Positions 1 through 8,956 of a DNA stretch of 39,703 bases are shown piece by piece (positions within the stretch are counted from its first letter, which is position 1; every line of letters starts with the position of its first letter). This DNA is from Bacteroidia bacterium. Lineage in GTDB: Bacteria; Bacteroidota; Bacteroidia; B-17B0; Aurantibacillaceae. The notes beneath the pieces were generated by a model that worked only from the letters and a program-made list of their open reading frames with translations, made no database searches and had not been told where the DNA came from. The stretch lies in assembly GCA_022842625.1 (NCBI GenBank), contig JALHPG010000011.1:12512-52214 (forward strand), written 5' to 3'. Made by a program: the position numbers and the translations under genes.

Positions 1-1074
1 TAAACCTAAGTTGGCAGGGATCAAATCGCTTGGCGAAGTATGTTGAAGGATATAATCATACATATACTCTGATAATTTTACCTGAGTATTTGTTTGTAAT
101 AATTCCAATTCATTATCACTTCCCGTTTTTAAAAATAATCCTGCTTCAGACTCTACATCAATTAACTTATGGTTCGTTTTAAAACTCTCTGCTTCTTCTT
201 CAACATTAGATAATTCGGAAGTGATAAATTTAATACGGTCATTAATAAAATTAGCTGTGTTTTGAGAAACCTGGTTCTTATCGGCAACAGCATCCGCATT
301 GTGTTGTTTAATTAAATTATTTACAATGGCTTCGGCTTTATTTTTTAAGGGGTCTTTTAGGCTGATCTCAATAACATTAGAGGTTTTATTTACCGGAACA
401 ACTATTATTGATCCTCTGTAATTATCCACAACGGAGGACATAGGTGAAACAACGATCCGTACTTCTTTGCCAATAAATTCTTTAAACTCAGTTGGATTTG
501 GGTAAAGGATGATCTTTCCAAGAGGTGTTTCAACGACTTCATTAAAGGCTCCTGAACCAATCGCTTCGCCTTTAGCACTAGATAATTTAAAATTTGTTTT
601 TGACTCTATTGTAACAACTATTTCATTATTTAGAGCATAAATTGAGGTGTCTCCATTTTCAAAACGAATAGTTATCGGAGAATTATCAAACTTCTCAATA
701 TCAAAAGGATTTTTCTTGATGTAATACTGCACGTTCAATCTTAATTCTTTCGCCACCAAAGTCATTAAAGCTCTAGATTTTAAGATCTCTATTTCATTAT
801 CAATATTATTTACTCCTTTTAAAAGACCGAGGTCTTCAAATGCTGATAATTCAGAGATTGCTCCTCCTTTTTTATCATCTTTAATTAAAACAGAGGCGCT
901 AACTTCAAACATAGGTTCCTGATAGCGCAAATATACTTTGGCTGAAAAAAAAGCAATGATCACGCTTAATAAAAACCATTTCCAATGCACGGTATAGCGG
1001 TAAACAACATTAATAATATTGTTTTCCGATTCAGCGTTATCTTCGTGAGCGTATTTGGTTTGTTCGTTCTCCAT
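1..1074 (-). CDS. Wzc-like polysaccharide co-polymerase / tyrosine autokinase, N-terminal part (runs off the window)
   Basis: This reading frame is open for 358 codons from an ATG at 1074 to the window edge, so the C-terminal part is missing. A short polar N-terminus is followed by one membrane segment at about residues 33-49, then a Wzz-type periplasmic domain (a conserved-looking 'Y-LRYQEP-F' entry and a helical, Glu/Lys-rich region after about residue 230). In this family the inner-membrane protein controls chain length, and a C-terminal BY-kinase domain phosphorylates itself. That domain would lie outside the window, so kinase activity is inferred only. The start is 5 bp after the stop of the Wza-like gene, the usual wza-wzc pairing in Bacteroidota. 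Family members are about 700-800 residues long, so roughly half is seen. Confidence 0.85.
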   Translation of the reverse strand, partial: MENEQTKYAHEDNAESENNIINVVYRYTVHWKWFLLSVIIAFFSAKVYLRYQEPMFEVSASVLIKDDKKGGAISELSAFEDLGLLKGVNNIDNEIEILKSRALMTLVAKELRLNVQYYIKKNPFDIEKFDNSPITIRFENGDTSIYALNNEIVVTIESKTNFKLSSAKGEAIGSGAFNEVVETPLGKIILYPNPTEFKEFIGKEVRIVVSPMSSVVDNYRGSIIVVPVNKTSNVIEISLKDPLKNKAEAIVNNLIKQHNADAVADKNQVSQNTANFINDRIKFITSELSNVEEEAESFKTNHKLIDVESEAGLFLKTGSDNELELLQTNTQVKLSEYMYDYILQHTSPSDLIPANLGL

Positions 1075-1079
1075 TTATT

Positions 1080-1943
1080 TTACCTGCTTAATAACGTAAC
1101 CATTGTAATTAATAAAGAAAGCACAGAAATTGCAATGCCAACATTAGATGCATTTACAACAGAGGAATTGATCTTAGCTCTATTCGGTTCCACATACACC
1201 ACATCATTTTGGTGCAGATAATAAACCGGTGAACTGAATAAACTTTTAGAGGTAAGGTCAACTCTGGTTTCAGTTTTCTTACCATCTACATCGCGAATAA
1301 CCAAAACATTTTTTCGCACTGCGGTAATTAAAAGATCTCCGGAAATCCCCAAGGCTTCGGGCAAGGAAATTCTTTCATTAGGAATTGTAAAGGTTCCCGG
1401 ATTTCTAACTTCACCCAGTACTGTTATTTTATAATTTAAGATCCTTATTAACACACTTGGATTGTTTACATAAGCTTGCAATTTTACTTTTAATAATTCT
1501 GCAGCAGCCGTTCTATCTAGACCTCCTAATTTAATTTTACCTAATACCGGAAAATCGATATTTCCATCTCCATCAATCAAGTAACCCGGGGGTGTTGGAG
1601 CACCTTGCATATACCCACCCACAATTTGTGCGGCATATTGTTGTGGTAAATTAAATGGTTTTACTGCGTCTGCATCAACCCCCATAACATTTATTGACAG
1701 GAGATCATCTGTTCGTAAGATGGGCGTATAATTTTTATTTGCATCGGAAGTTGAAACAGCTTCGCTACCTTGAAAATAGATCAATTTTTTTTTTGAAGTA
1801 CAAGATGTAAATGAACCAACAAGCCCGAACAACAATAAAATCCCGAAAATACGGAGGGCAGAAATAAACATACTTTTAGTTATAACACTCATTTTAATAG
1901 GATATAAAAGTAACAAAATATTAGAAATAATAGGCTTAGGCAC
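1080..1943 (-). CDS. Wza-like polysaccharide export outer-membrane lipoprotein (Poly_export/SLBB)
   Basis: The protein should form the outer-membrane channel through which the polysaccharide leaves the cell, partnered by the Wzc-like protein encoded just downstream. A hydrophobic stretch at residues 32-43 leads into a lipobox ending in 'SFTSC' with the lipidated Cys at residue 48. The Poly_export region follows at about 60-150, then an SLBB-type beta-grasp region at about 150-240, and a hydrophobic C-terminal helix at about 268-285 like the one that crosses the outer membrane in Wza. The first ATG (1943) overlaps the upstream stop by 8 bp, but it gives an over-long signal peptide. Met18 (ATG at 1892) gives a more ordinary lipoprotein signal and may be the true start. 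Confidence 0.88.
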   Translation of the reverse strand: MPKPIISNILLLLYPIKMSVITKSMFISALRIFGILLLFGLVGSFTSCTSKKKLIYFQGSEAVSTSDANKNYTPILRTDDLLSINVMGVDADAVKPFNLPQQYAAQIVGGYMQGAPTPPGYLIDGDGNIDFPVLGKIKLGGLDRTAAAELLKVKLQAYVNNPSVLIRILNYKITVLGEVRNPGTFTIPNERISLPEALGISGDLLITAVRKNVLVIRDVDGKKTETRVDLTSKSLFSSPVYYLHQNDVVYVEPNRAKINSSVVNASNVGIAISVLSLLITMVTLLSR

Positions 1944-2967
1944 TTCTTATTTTATTGGTTAAAATATTATAGATGGCCTTAAAAATAAATTTTGGCTTTG
2001 TAGAATATGGGTGTTTTTCCAAACTCTCCAAATAAATACGCTCTGCTTCAATATTTCCTGCGTCGTCAGGCATGTTAAGTGACACGTATGGAGGAATGCA
2101 ACCAGGTTTCACCTTTTTCCTTTTCTCCTGCATTTCAAGTGGAAATTCGTTGAACCTTGTTTGACTGATAGGCCTTACTCCCATTATTGACATTTCGCCC
2201 TTTAAAACATTTATTAATTGAGGTAACTCATCTAACCAGTATTTTCGTAAAAACTTACCCCAAGGCGTTAACCTAAAATCATCAGCAGGCTTTCCTTTAT
2301 CATTATACCCATTCGTTTTTAAAACATAAGCTTGCAAATATTCAGCATAGGGATGCATTGTTCTGAATTTGTATACACCTATCAGCTTTCCGTTTTTTCC
2401 AATACGTGGCATCTTATATAATGGACCATAACTGGCATTCATATTAAATTCCGGCGCCTTTACTTTTTTTGCGATCACGTATAAAAAACCATTAAAACTG
2501 TTATAGCTTTCTATCTCAAAGCCACAACTTACTAGTCGCCCAAGTGCTTCAGCCTTTGACAGCACCCTGTTTCTGCCGCGCGTGAGAAGAAAATATATTT
2601 TTTTTAATCCTGCTATCTTTGGAAAAACACGCATAAAAATAAATTCCAAACCAAAATAAATATTTCTGATGATCGGAATTTTACCGATCGTCTTTCGTTC
2701 TCTTCTCGCAGAAAAAGTTTCTAAACAACAAATAAATTGGCCGTCTGTTTTTAATTTGGAATTGATGCTTTCAAAAAATTTATTGATATATCGTATATCG
2801 TTTACGCGGCTTAGATTAACAACTACATTTATTTCGCCTACATGATTTAAAATATTAAAGTCGTTAGTAGTAGAAACCACAAGGGTTTGAGGCGACTCCA
2901 TATCGCCGTACAGAGAAAAATATTCATATACTTCTAAGGAAGTTTTTTGAACGATCAGATCTTTCAT
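1936..2967 (-). CDS. Sugar-phosphate transferase (initiating-type) with a methyltransferase-like N-terminal half
   Basis: The C-terminal half (about 178-343) is a bacterial sugar transferase catalytic domain of the WbaP/PglC class. It shows 'YKFRTM' at 199-204, 'DDFRLTPWGKFLRK' at 229-242, 'LDELPQL' at 245-251 and 'MGVRP' at 262-266. Such enzymes move a sugar phosphate from a nucleotide sugar to undecaprenyl phosphate and so start the repeat unit. The usual re-entrant hydrophobic helix just before the catalytic domain is missing. Instead, residues about 45-170 look like the second half of a class I methyltransferase fold without the glycine-rich SAM motif, carrying a hydrophobic stretch at about 97-128 that could bind the membrane. 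It sits between the GT26 and wza genes, which fits an initiating role. The family is clear; the membrane attachment is inferred. Confidence 0.82.
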   Translation of the reverse strand: MKDLIVQKTSLEVYEYFSLYGDMESPQTLVVSTTNDFNILNHVGEINVVVNLSRVNDIRYINKFFESINSKLKTDGQFICCLETFSARRERKTIGKIPIIRNIYFGLEFIFMRVFPKIAGLKKIYFLLTRGRNRVLSKAEALGRLVSCGFEIESYNSFNGFLYVIAKKVKAPEFNMNASYGPLYKMPRIGKNGKLIGVYKFRTMHPYAEYLQAYVLKTNGYNDKGKPADDFRLTPWGKFLRKYWLDELPQLINVLKGEMSIMGVRPISQTRFNEFPLEMQEKRKKVKPGCIPPYVSLNMPDDAGNIEAERIYLESLEKHPYSTKPKFIFKAIYNILTNKIRSA

Positions 2968-2992
2968 TGTAAACTATGTAATTGAGAATTGA

Positions 2993-3727
2993 TCACTTTT
3001 TTTTGAAGATCTCTTTTATGAGTGCATAAAGAAAATAAGAATTACAGATAAAATATCTTTTAGCTAATCGTTTTGGGTCCTGCAAAGTCCTTACCAACCA
3101 GCGCAGGCCTAATTTTTTTGTAAAAGAGTCGAGTTTAACCTCGCCAACAAAATATTCATAACTGCCTCCTACTCCCATTAAAACTTTAGTATTCAAAACA
3201 TCTTTATTTTTAATAATAAATTCTTCTTTGCGCGGTGAACCAAAAGCAACAAAAAGAATATCCGGAGCAAAATCTGCGATTTTTTGGATCACCATTTGTT
3301 CATCTTTTGCAACATCATAATAACCGTTCTGAAAATCCACATTTTTTGCAAGGCTCGGATGATCTTTTTCAATTTTAGTTTTTACTTTATCGAGCAAACT
3401 TTGAGTTGATCCTAAAAAAAACAATCTGTATCCTAAAACATTTGCTTTCTTTATTAACTTCACCATTAACTCAGCACCGGAAATTGCTTCAATTTTTTTT
3501 CCGTGCACTAATTTTTCCGCAAAAACGATCGATTGTCCGTCAGGAATAATGTGTGTTCCACAAGAATATAAGGCTTTTAGTTTTGCATCCTTTGCGCCTT
3601 GATGAAGTTTTAAAGTATTTAATGAAATGATAGTTGTAACCTGACCTGTTTTTATTCGTTGGTCAATTTCTTCAATTAACTCATTTCTTGTTTTTGTATA
3701 AACGTTATAATCAAAAAGCTGACTCAT
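2993..3727 (-). CDS. WecG/TagA/CpsF family glycosyltransferase (GT26)
   Basis: At 244 residues this has the usual length for GT26 enzymes, which add the second sugar (often ManNAc or ManNAcA) to a lipid-linked first sugar at the inner face of the membrane. Family marks are 'PDGQSIV' at 62-68, containing the Asp thought to act as catalytic base, 'FLGS' at 104-107, 'GSPRKEEF' at 163-170 and 'GVGGSYEYFVGE' at 185-196. The C-terminus is basic and aromatic, as expected for membrane association. Its ATG directly follows the TAA of the preceding gene with no spacer. It lies immediately upstream of the sugar-phosphate transferase, so the two probably make the first disaccharide on the carrier lipid. 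Confidence 0.88.
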   Translation of the reverse strand: MSQLFDYNVYTKTRNELIEEIDQRIKTGQVTTIISLNTLKLHQGAKDAKLKALYSCGTHIIPDGQSIVFAEKLVHGKKIEAISGAELMVKLIKKANVLGYRLFFLGSTQSLLDKVKTKIEKDHPSLAKNVDFQNGYYDVAKDEQMVIQKIADFAPDILFVAFGSPRKEEFIIKNKDVLNTKVLMGVGGSYEYFVGEVKLDSFTKKLGLRWLVRTLQDPKRLAKRYFICNSYFLYALIKEIFKKK

Positions 3728-4888
3728 TTAGTTGACCGTTCTTAATTTATTTAATAAAGTGGCACTTCCGGCAAACATCCAGGCGTTAGACCAACGCATA
3801 AAAGATCGTTTAACAGTATAATTTTTAAATTTTCTAAAATAAAAAAAACCTTTTTTATCCTGCATATTCTTTATCATCCAATGCGCCGTTTTTAAAGCTT
3901 GATCGCAATTATTAAATCGTGATAAGGTTAACATTGCCTGAGATGCGCCGGTGCAATCTACAGGAAAAGATCTGTTATCATAAAATTTAGGCATTCCATT
4001 TGCTTCAAAAAAATTATTTACATAATAATTAAAACCTGCTTGTAAATTCTTATCAAATGAATGATCGCCGGTTCTAACAATAAATTCATCTAAGCAATCA
4101 AGTATATATCCGGTATGATAATTATCCACCCAGGTTCCGGTTTTACTTCTAGAATAAACCCAGGCGCCATCATTTCGTTGATGTTTTACAACAAAAGCAG
4201 CGGCTTTTTTTGCTTCAGATCTTAATACTTCGTTTTTTGTAACAGAATAAACCTGAGCCAATAAACGAACACCTTTCATACTAGCATTAAAAACTTCCTG
4301 ATGATCGAAAGGAGAATATGAAAAACAAAAATCCTTATCCTCATCATATGTTCTTTTAATATCTTTTAAAACAAATTCAACCGCGCTTTCACATAAAGCA
4401 AAAGCTTTTGCATTTTTAAAAACTTCGTGGGCAATAAAAAGTGCATTTGTAATAATACCTGTAGCAACTATGGTTGGCTGATAGCTTGGTATATTACTAT
4501 ATCTTGCTGCCCAATCAAAATCGTAACCCCAACAAGCGCCGCTGTATCCGGAAGGAATTAATTTCTCCAGTTCGTCAATTAAAAATTCAACTTTACGTTT
4601 ATACTCCGCTCGCTTTTCAGGAAACGCTAAAGCTAAACCGGCATAGCCTTGAATGCATAAGCCTATAGTAACAGGATTATAACCCTTTGGAATAAAAAAA
4701 ATTGGTCTTAAATTTATAGGAGAGCGCTTAATGACCTGCTGAAAACCAAAGCGCAAAATTTTATTGGATCTTAAAAAAGGTAAACGAAAAATAGGAGATT
4801 TTAATCCATCATAGGGATCATAACCACGATAGTTTTCCTTCTCGATATAAGTTACTAATTTACTTAAAGAATTCTCAAGCGCTAGCAT
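3728..4888 (-). CDS. Putative alpha/alpha-toroid (six-hairpin-like) polysaccharide-associated protein
   Basis: I do not recognise a characterised enzyme. The 386-residue protein has no signal peptide and is built of repeated helical pairs with short conserved turns: 'CWGYDFDW' at 119-126, 'NDGAW' at 239-243, 'DNYHTGYIL' at 255-263, 'DCTGASQAM' at 311-319 and 'MRWSNAW' at 364-370. This pattern resembles (alpha/alpha)6 toroids such as glycoside hydrolases, epimerases and uronate-acting enzymes. Homologues in exopolysaccharide loci are, as I recall, sometimes labelled delta-aminolevulinate dehydratase; nothing here supports that. It overlaps the fused oxidoreductase gene by 14 bp, which suggests translational coupling and a shared substrate. 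A cytoplasmic role in sugar or uronate chemistry is a guess. Confidence 0.6.
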   Translation of the reverse strand: MLALENSLSKLVTYIEKENYRGYDPYDGLKSPIFRLPFLRSNKILRFGFQQVIKRSPINLRPIFFIPKGYNPVTIGLCIQGYAGLALAFPEKRAEYKRKVEFLIDELEKLIPSGYSGACWGYDFDWAARYSNIPSYQPTIVATGIITNALFIAHEVFKNAKAFALCESAVEFVLKDIKRTYDEDKDFCFSYSPFDHQEVFNASMKGVRLLAQVYSVTKNEVLRSEAKKAAAFVVKHQRNDGAWVYSRSKTGTWVDNYHTGYILDCLDEFIVRTGDHSFDKNLQAGFNYYVNNFFEANGMPKFYDNRSFPVDCTGASQAMLTLSRFNNCDQALKTAHWMIKNMQDKKGFFYFRKFKNYTVKRSFMRWSNAWMFAGSATLLNKLRTVN

Positions 4889-7025
4889 CTAAACTGATCT
4901 TTCTGTTTTCTTTAATACTTTGTATGACCTTTAGAGTTGCTAAAGAACTTAAGTAGCAATCTTCAAAAGAAATAGGTGCATTAGACCCTTGTTTAATGGA
5001 TCGTAAAAATAATTCTATTTCGTTTGCATGACCTTTGTCTTGACCCGCAAACTTTTTTGTTGTTGTAGTTTTACCATAAATGGTTAGCGATTTAAAATCA
5101 TCTATACTCGCAACCACTCCGCCACAAAAAACTTCTATCGATTCTTTCCCCAAATTTTTGTTTCCGTTCGAAAAATAATTGATGGATGCAACGCTGCCGT
5201 TTGCAAAACTTAAATTAATAACTACTGAATTATTAAGATCATTTGCATCCTGCATAGAATTGGCGGAAACAGATATTATTTTATCACCCGCCAAATGCAT
5301 GGCCAGATCAACAAAGTGACAACCTTCACCAATAATTCTACCACCACCAACCACAGGATCGTTCACCCAATGATCAGGAGAAACTACACCTGCATTGATG
5401 CGCATACTGATCGTTTTTGGCTGACTCGCAACAAAAAGTTTTTTTACTTCCATTACAGCCGGCGCAAAACGACGGTTAAAACCAACCATTACTTTTTTAG
5501 CCGTATTGCTTTTTATTGCCATTTCATAGGCAGTTTTAATTTCTTCGAGCTCGGTTTCGTTTAAGGCCAAAGGCTTTTCAACAAATATGTTTTTAGACCG
5601 TTTAATTGCTTTCACTACATATTCAGCATGTGAATTATGTCGAGTTGTAATAAATACTGTATTTATTTTTTCATCACTAATTAATTGATCGGCTGTTTCG
5701 GCGCAATAATTAAACGCATACTTATCGGCCACATATCTTGCAATATTGCCACGAGCTGTGGCAATTCCAACAAAATTACACAACCCTTTCATTTTTGGAA
5801 GAAGTGTGCCTTGCGCAAAATTACCTGCACCTATCATGCCAACATTAGCCTCTTCCTTTAAAATTGTTTTATTATTTAACTGAACATTAGAAGCGATTTG
5901 TTTTACCTCATCATACTTTATAACCACGCCATTAAATGCTTCCAATTTTGATAAGATCATATCGTAAGCATTTGGGGCATCTTCTAATGAATACGTATGA
6001 GAAATTAAGGGCTCAATGTTAATTGCTTTAGAGGATAACAGATCGATATAACTTTGCATGTTGCGATTTTCTGTCCAACGCACATAACCTATCGGATAAT
6101 CAATTCCCTTTTCCTCATAATTCATATCATAACGGCCCGGGCCATACGACATAGACATTCTTAGATCTAATTCTTTTTTAAAATAATTTACCCGATCAAA
6201 ACCTGTGGGAACAGCACCAACAATAACAACTTTTCCTTTTTTTCGAGCCGAACTTCCGGCAAATTCTATTGGATCTAAGGAAGAAGTACCTGCGGTAATA
6301 ATAACCGAGTCAACCCCGTTACCGTTAGAAAACTGTTGAATAAGATCTTCTATACCTGCGGTGTTTCTATTGTACACATTTTCAATTCCTGTTTCTAAGG
6401 ATTGAGCAACTTGTTTATCAGACACGTCAACACAAATTGCTTTAATACCTGAGGCTTTAAGGATCTTTGCCGTTAATTGTCCGAGTAAGCCCATTCCAAT
6501 GATCAAACAATTTTCGCCCATTTTTAATTCGGCCTGACGAATACCCTGTATGGCAATTGCAGCAATAGTGGTAAATGCAGCGTGTTTAAGATCCACATTT
6601 TCCGGAACCTTTACACATAAATTTACCGGTACAGAAACCACATCGGCATGAGAAGCTGAAGCCCCGCCACAAGCAACTTTATCGCCAACTTTAAAATTTG
6701 TAACATCGGCACCAACAGCAATTACTTCTCCTGCACAACTATAACCAAGCGCAGAAGGCGTATCCAGTTTATTCATTACCAACTGATAGGTAGCTAAAAG
6801 CCCGGTACGCTTAACCATATCAATTACCTGCTTAACTTCTTTTTGTCTACTACGGGCTTTTGCTATATATCCTTTTCTTGCGTCTGTTACTGTTTTACCT
6901 TCGGTACCTGCACTAATAACAGAATAATAATTCCGCACTAAAACATCGCCTTTATTTAGAGCCGGAAAAGGAACTTCTAATATTTCCATTTTACCTGACT
7001 TTAATTCTTGTGTTAATTGTTGCAT
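4875..7025 (-). CDS. Bi-domain oxidoreductase: MDR (alcohol dehydrogenase-like) fused to Gfo/Idh/MocA
   Basis: Two NAD(P)-binding oxidoreductases are fused. Residues 1 to about 375 are a medium-chain dehydrogenase with a GroES-like part ('GYSCAGEVIAVG' at 94-105, 'KVGDKV' at 112-117) and a Rossmann loop 'GMGLLG' at 177-182. The usual first zinc ligand Cys in 'CGTD' is replaced ('SAGTE' at 38-42), so catalytic zinc is doubtful. Residues about 394-716 are Gfo/Idh/MocA-like, with 'GAGNFAQG' at 399-406 and the substrate motif 'EKPLALNE' at 483-490. Fusions of this type recur in exopolysaccharide loci, often next to AsnB-type or heparinase-like genes. Two successive redox steps on one sugar (for example oxidation then reduction at another carbon) would explain the fusion, but the substrate is unknown. 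Confidence 0.85.
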   Translation of the reverse strand: MQQLTQELKSGKMEILEVPFPALNKGDVLVRNYYSVISAGTEGKTVTDARKGYIAKARSRQKEVKQVIDMVKRTGLLATYQLVMNKLDTPSALGYSCAGEVIAVGADVTNFKVGDKVACGGASASHADVVSVPVNLCVKVPENVDLKHAAFTTIAAIAIQGIRQAELKMGENCLIIGMGLLGQLTAKILKASGIKAICVDVSDKQVAQSLETGIENVYNRNTAGIEDLIQQFSNGNGVDSVIITAGTSSLDPIEFAGSSARKKGKVVIVGAVPTGFDRVNYFKKELDLRMSMSYGPGRYDMNYEEKGIDYPIGYVRWTENRNMQSYIDLLSSKAINIEPLISHTYSLEDAPNAYDMILSKLEAFNGVVIKYDEVKQIASNVQLNNKTILKEEANVGMIGAGNFAQGTLLPKMKGLCNFVGIATARGNIARYVADKYAFNYCAETADQLISDEKINTVFITTRHNSHAEYVVKAIKRSKNIFVEKPLALNETELEEIKTAYEMAIKSNTAKKVMVGFNRRFAPAVMEVKKLFVASQPKTISMRINAGVVSPDHWVNDPVVGGGRIIGEGCHFVDLAMHLAGDKIISVSANSMQDANDLNNSVVINLSFANGSVASINYFSNGNKNLGKESIEVFCGGVVASIDDFKSLTIYGKTTTTKKFAGQDKGHANEIELFLRSIKQGSNAPISFEDCYLSSLATLKVIQSIKENRKISLDASA

Positions 7026-7033
7026 ACTATTTT

Positions 7034-8929
7034 TTAATTATTAAAAAATGTTTTGAACCAAATTTCGTTAACCATTAATCGCCATATAAGCTGCGAATTA
7101 TCTTCGAGTCCTTTTTGATTATTAATAATAAGTTTTTGTACATGATCAGGATTAAACACCCCTCTTGCTTTTACCGTTTCGTAAGACAAAACATCGTTTA
7201 CCATTTCTTTTAACTCATTTTTTAACCAGCCTCTCATTGGAGCGCTAAATGGGGCTTTAGGCCGATAGATGATCTCGTGTGGTATATATTTTTCGGATAC
7301 TTTTTTGAGTAAATATTTTTGCACATTACCTTTAATTCGCATTTCAGGTTTCATTTTAAACATTAATTCAACTATCCGATGATCGATCAAGGTTGGTCTG
7401 CCTTCAACACCGGCAGCCATCATCGATTTATCTGAATAGGTTAAATTATGGTCGGCCATATATACTTTTGAATCGCAAAAACACATTTTAGTTAAATAAG
7501 AACCTTGTACTTCTGTAAATGCTTTTTTTTGTAATTGATAATAATAACTTTCTCGGTAAGGACCTGCATTTAAAAAATACTTATTGAAGGTTTCATTTTT
7601 TAATCCTGTATTCATTAACCCGATATATCTTTCGAACGGATCTAAAGAGGCTACTTCTAAAAAACGTTTCATCCAACGGATGTATTTAAAATTACGGGTT
7701 GAATTACTTTCGGGAAGTTTCGAAAATAAACCTTGGGTAACATCACGCGCAAATTTTGGTAAATATTTTTGATAGGCATCGGCTTTTAAACAGGCTAAAT
7801 GTGCACGGTAGCCACCAAACACCTCGTCGGCACCCATACCTGTTAATAGCACACTAATTCCTTTTTCTTTTGCAGATCGGGCAATTAAAAAAGTGCTAAT
7901 AGCAGATGGGTCTGCAATTGGCTCATCCAAATGATAAACCATTTTTGGTAACAGTTCTGCAATATCAGGTTTGATAATTAATTCATGATGGTTAAACCCA
8001 AATTTGTCTGCCATTAATTTTGCATAATACGAATCATCTACATTCCCCTGTAGTTTAAGATCCTTTTTTTCGAATTTAATTGTGAATGAATTTAACGGCT
8101 GATCCATTTGCTTTTGCATTAAAGCACCTAAGATGGAGGAATCAAGACCTCCGCTAAGCATAACCCCAACGGGAATATCTGAAATAAGGTTTAGCTTAAC
8201 CGCATCGTTTATCAAATGATCTAACTCTTCAATAGCAATTTTCTCATCACTAATTTCTTCTGAAACGGCTATATCCCAATATTTTTTAATGCTCATTTTA
8301 TTTTGAGCGTTAAACTTTATAAAATGACCTGCCGGTAATTTATAAATATTTTTAAACCCGGTGTAAGGCGTTATCTGAAAATGAACCGGTGTTTGAATAG
8401 CTGCTATATCGGGCTCTCGTAAATAGGACTTTAATTTTAAAATTGCTTTTATTTCTGACGAAAAAGCCAAGCCGTTATTTTGATCCAAATAATATAATGG
8501 TTTTATACCTAATCTATCTCTTGCAATAAATGTTTCGTTTTTAACCGGATCGTAAATACAAAATGCAAACATGCCATTAAATTTATTAAGGCATTCTTCC
8601 TTCCATTTATCAAAAGCATACAATACAACTTCTGTATCAGAGCCGGATGTAAATTTATATCCAAACGTTTCAAGTTCAGTACGAATATCTTTATAGTTAT
8701 AGATCTCACCGTTAAAAACTATCCAATTACCGGACTTAGGATCAAACATTGGCTGATTTCCTTTTTCAGAAAGATCGATAATAGATAGACGGACATGACC
8801 TAATCCGCAATTATTCCCTTCAAACCACTGCAGATCATTGCTATCCGGCCCACGATGTTTGATGGCATTTACTGCCTCAAACAATTCATGCTTACTTCCA
8901 CAATTTATATAACCTACTATACCGCACAT
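7034..8929 (-). CDS. asnB: AsnB-type glutamine-dependent amidotransferase, copy 1
   Basis: The architecture is that of asparagine synthetase B. An N-terminal class II glutaminase has the nucleophile Cys2 in 'MCGIVGY', 'RGPDS' at 26-30 and 'FNGEIYNY' at 72-79. An ATP-pyrophosphatase domain follows, with the PP-loop 'SGGLDSS' at 259-265 and 'GMGADE' at 364-369. At 631 residues it is slightly longer than Escherichia coli AsnB (about 554), as is common for AsnB homologues in polysaccharide operons. All key residues are present, so glutamine-dependent amide or asparagine formation is likely. In an operon with two more paralogues the acceptor may be a sugar carboxylate (a uronamide) rather than aspartate; that part is inference. 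It starts 27 bp after the methyltransferase stop and ends 8 bp before the fused oxidoreductase. Confidence 0.88.
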   Translation of the reverse strand: MCGIVGYINCGSKHELFEAVNAIKHRGPDSNDLQWFEGNNCGLGHVRLSIIDLSEKGNQPMFDPKSGNWIVFNGEIYNYKDIRTELETFGYKFTSGSDTEVVLYAFDKWKEECLNKFNGMFAFCIYDPVKNETFIARDRLGIKPLYYLDQNNGLAFSSEIKAILKLKSYLREPDIAAIQTPVHFQITPYTGFKNIYKLPAGHFIKFNAQNKMSIKKYWDIAVSEEISDEKIAIEELDHLINDAVKLNLISDIPVGVMLSGGLDSSILGALMQKQMDQPLNSFTIKFEKKDLKLQGNVDDSYYAKLMADKFGFNHHELIIKPDIAELLPKMVYHLDEPIADPSAISTFLIARSAKEKGISVLLTGMGADEVFGGYRAHLACLKADAYQKYLPKFARDVTQGLFSKLPESNSTRNFKYIRWMKRFLEVASLDPFERYIGLMNTGLKNETFNKYFLNAGPYRESYYYQLQKKAFTEVQGSYLTKMCFCDSKVYMADHNLTYSDKSMMAAGVEGRPTLIDHRIVELMFKMKPEMRIKGNVQKYLLKKVSEKYIPHEIIYRPKAPFSAPMRGWLKNELKEMVNDVLSYETVKARGVFNPDHVQKLIINNQKGLEDNSQLIWRLMVNEIWFKTFFNN

Positions 8930-8956
8930 ATTAAATAAGAACTCAAGATAAAAATT

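Noticed and set aside
4474..4668. Plus-strand frame inside the toroid gene, and similar antisense frames in other genes
   Set aside because: They lie fully within well-supported genes on the other strand and show no domain or start signal.
3728..4888. Delta-aminolevulinate dehydratase, a label I recall being used for such genes
   Set aside because: The protein is a helical toroid-like repeat protein and lacks the lysine and zinc motifs of porphobilinogen synthase.
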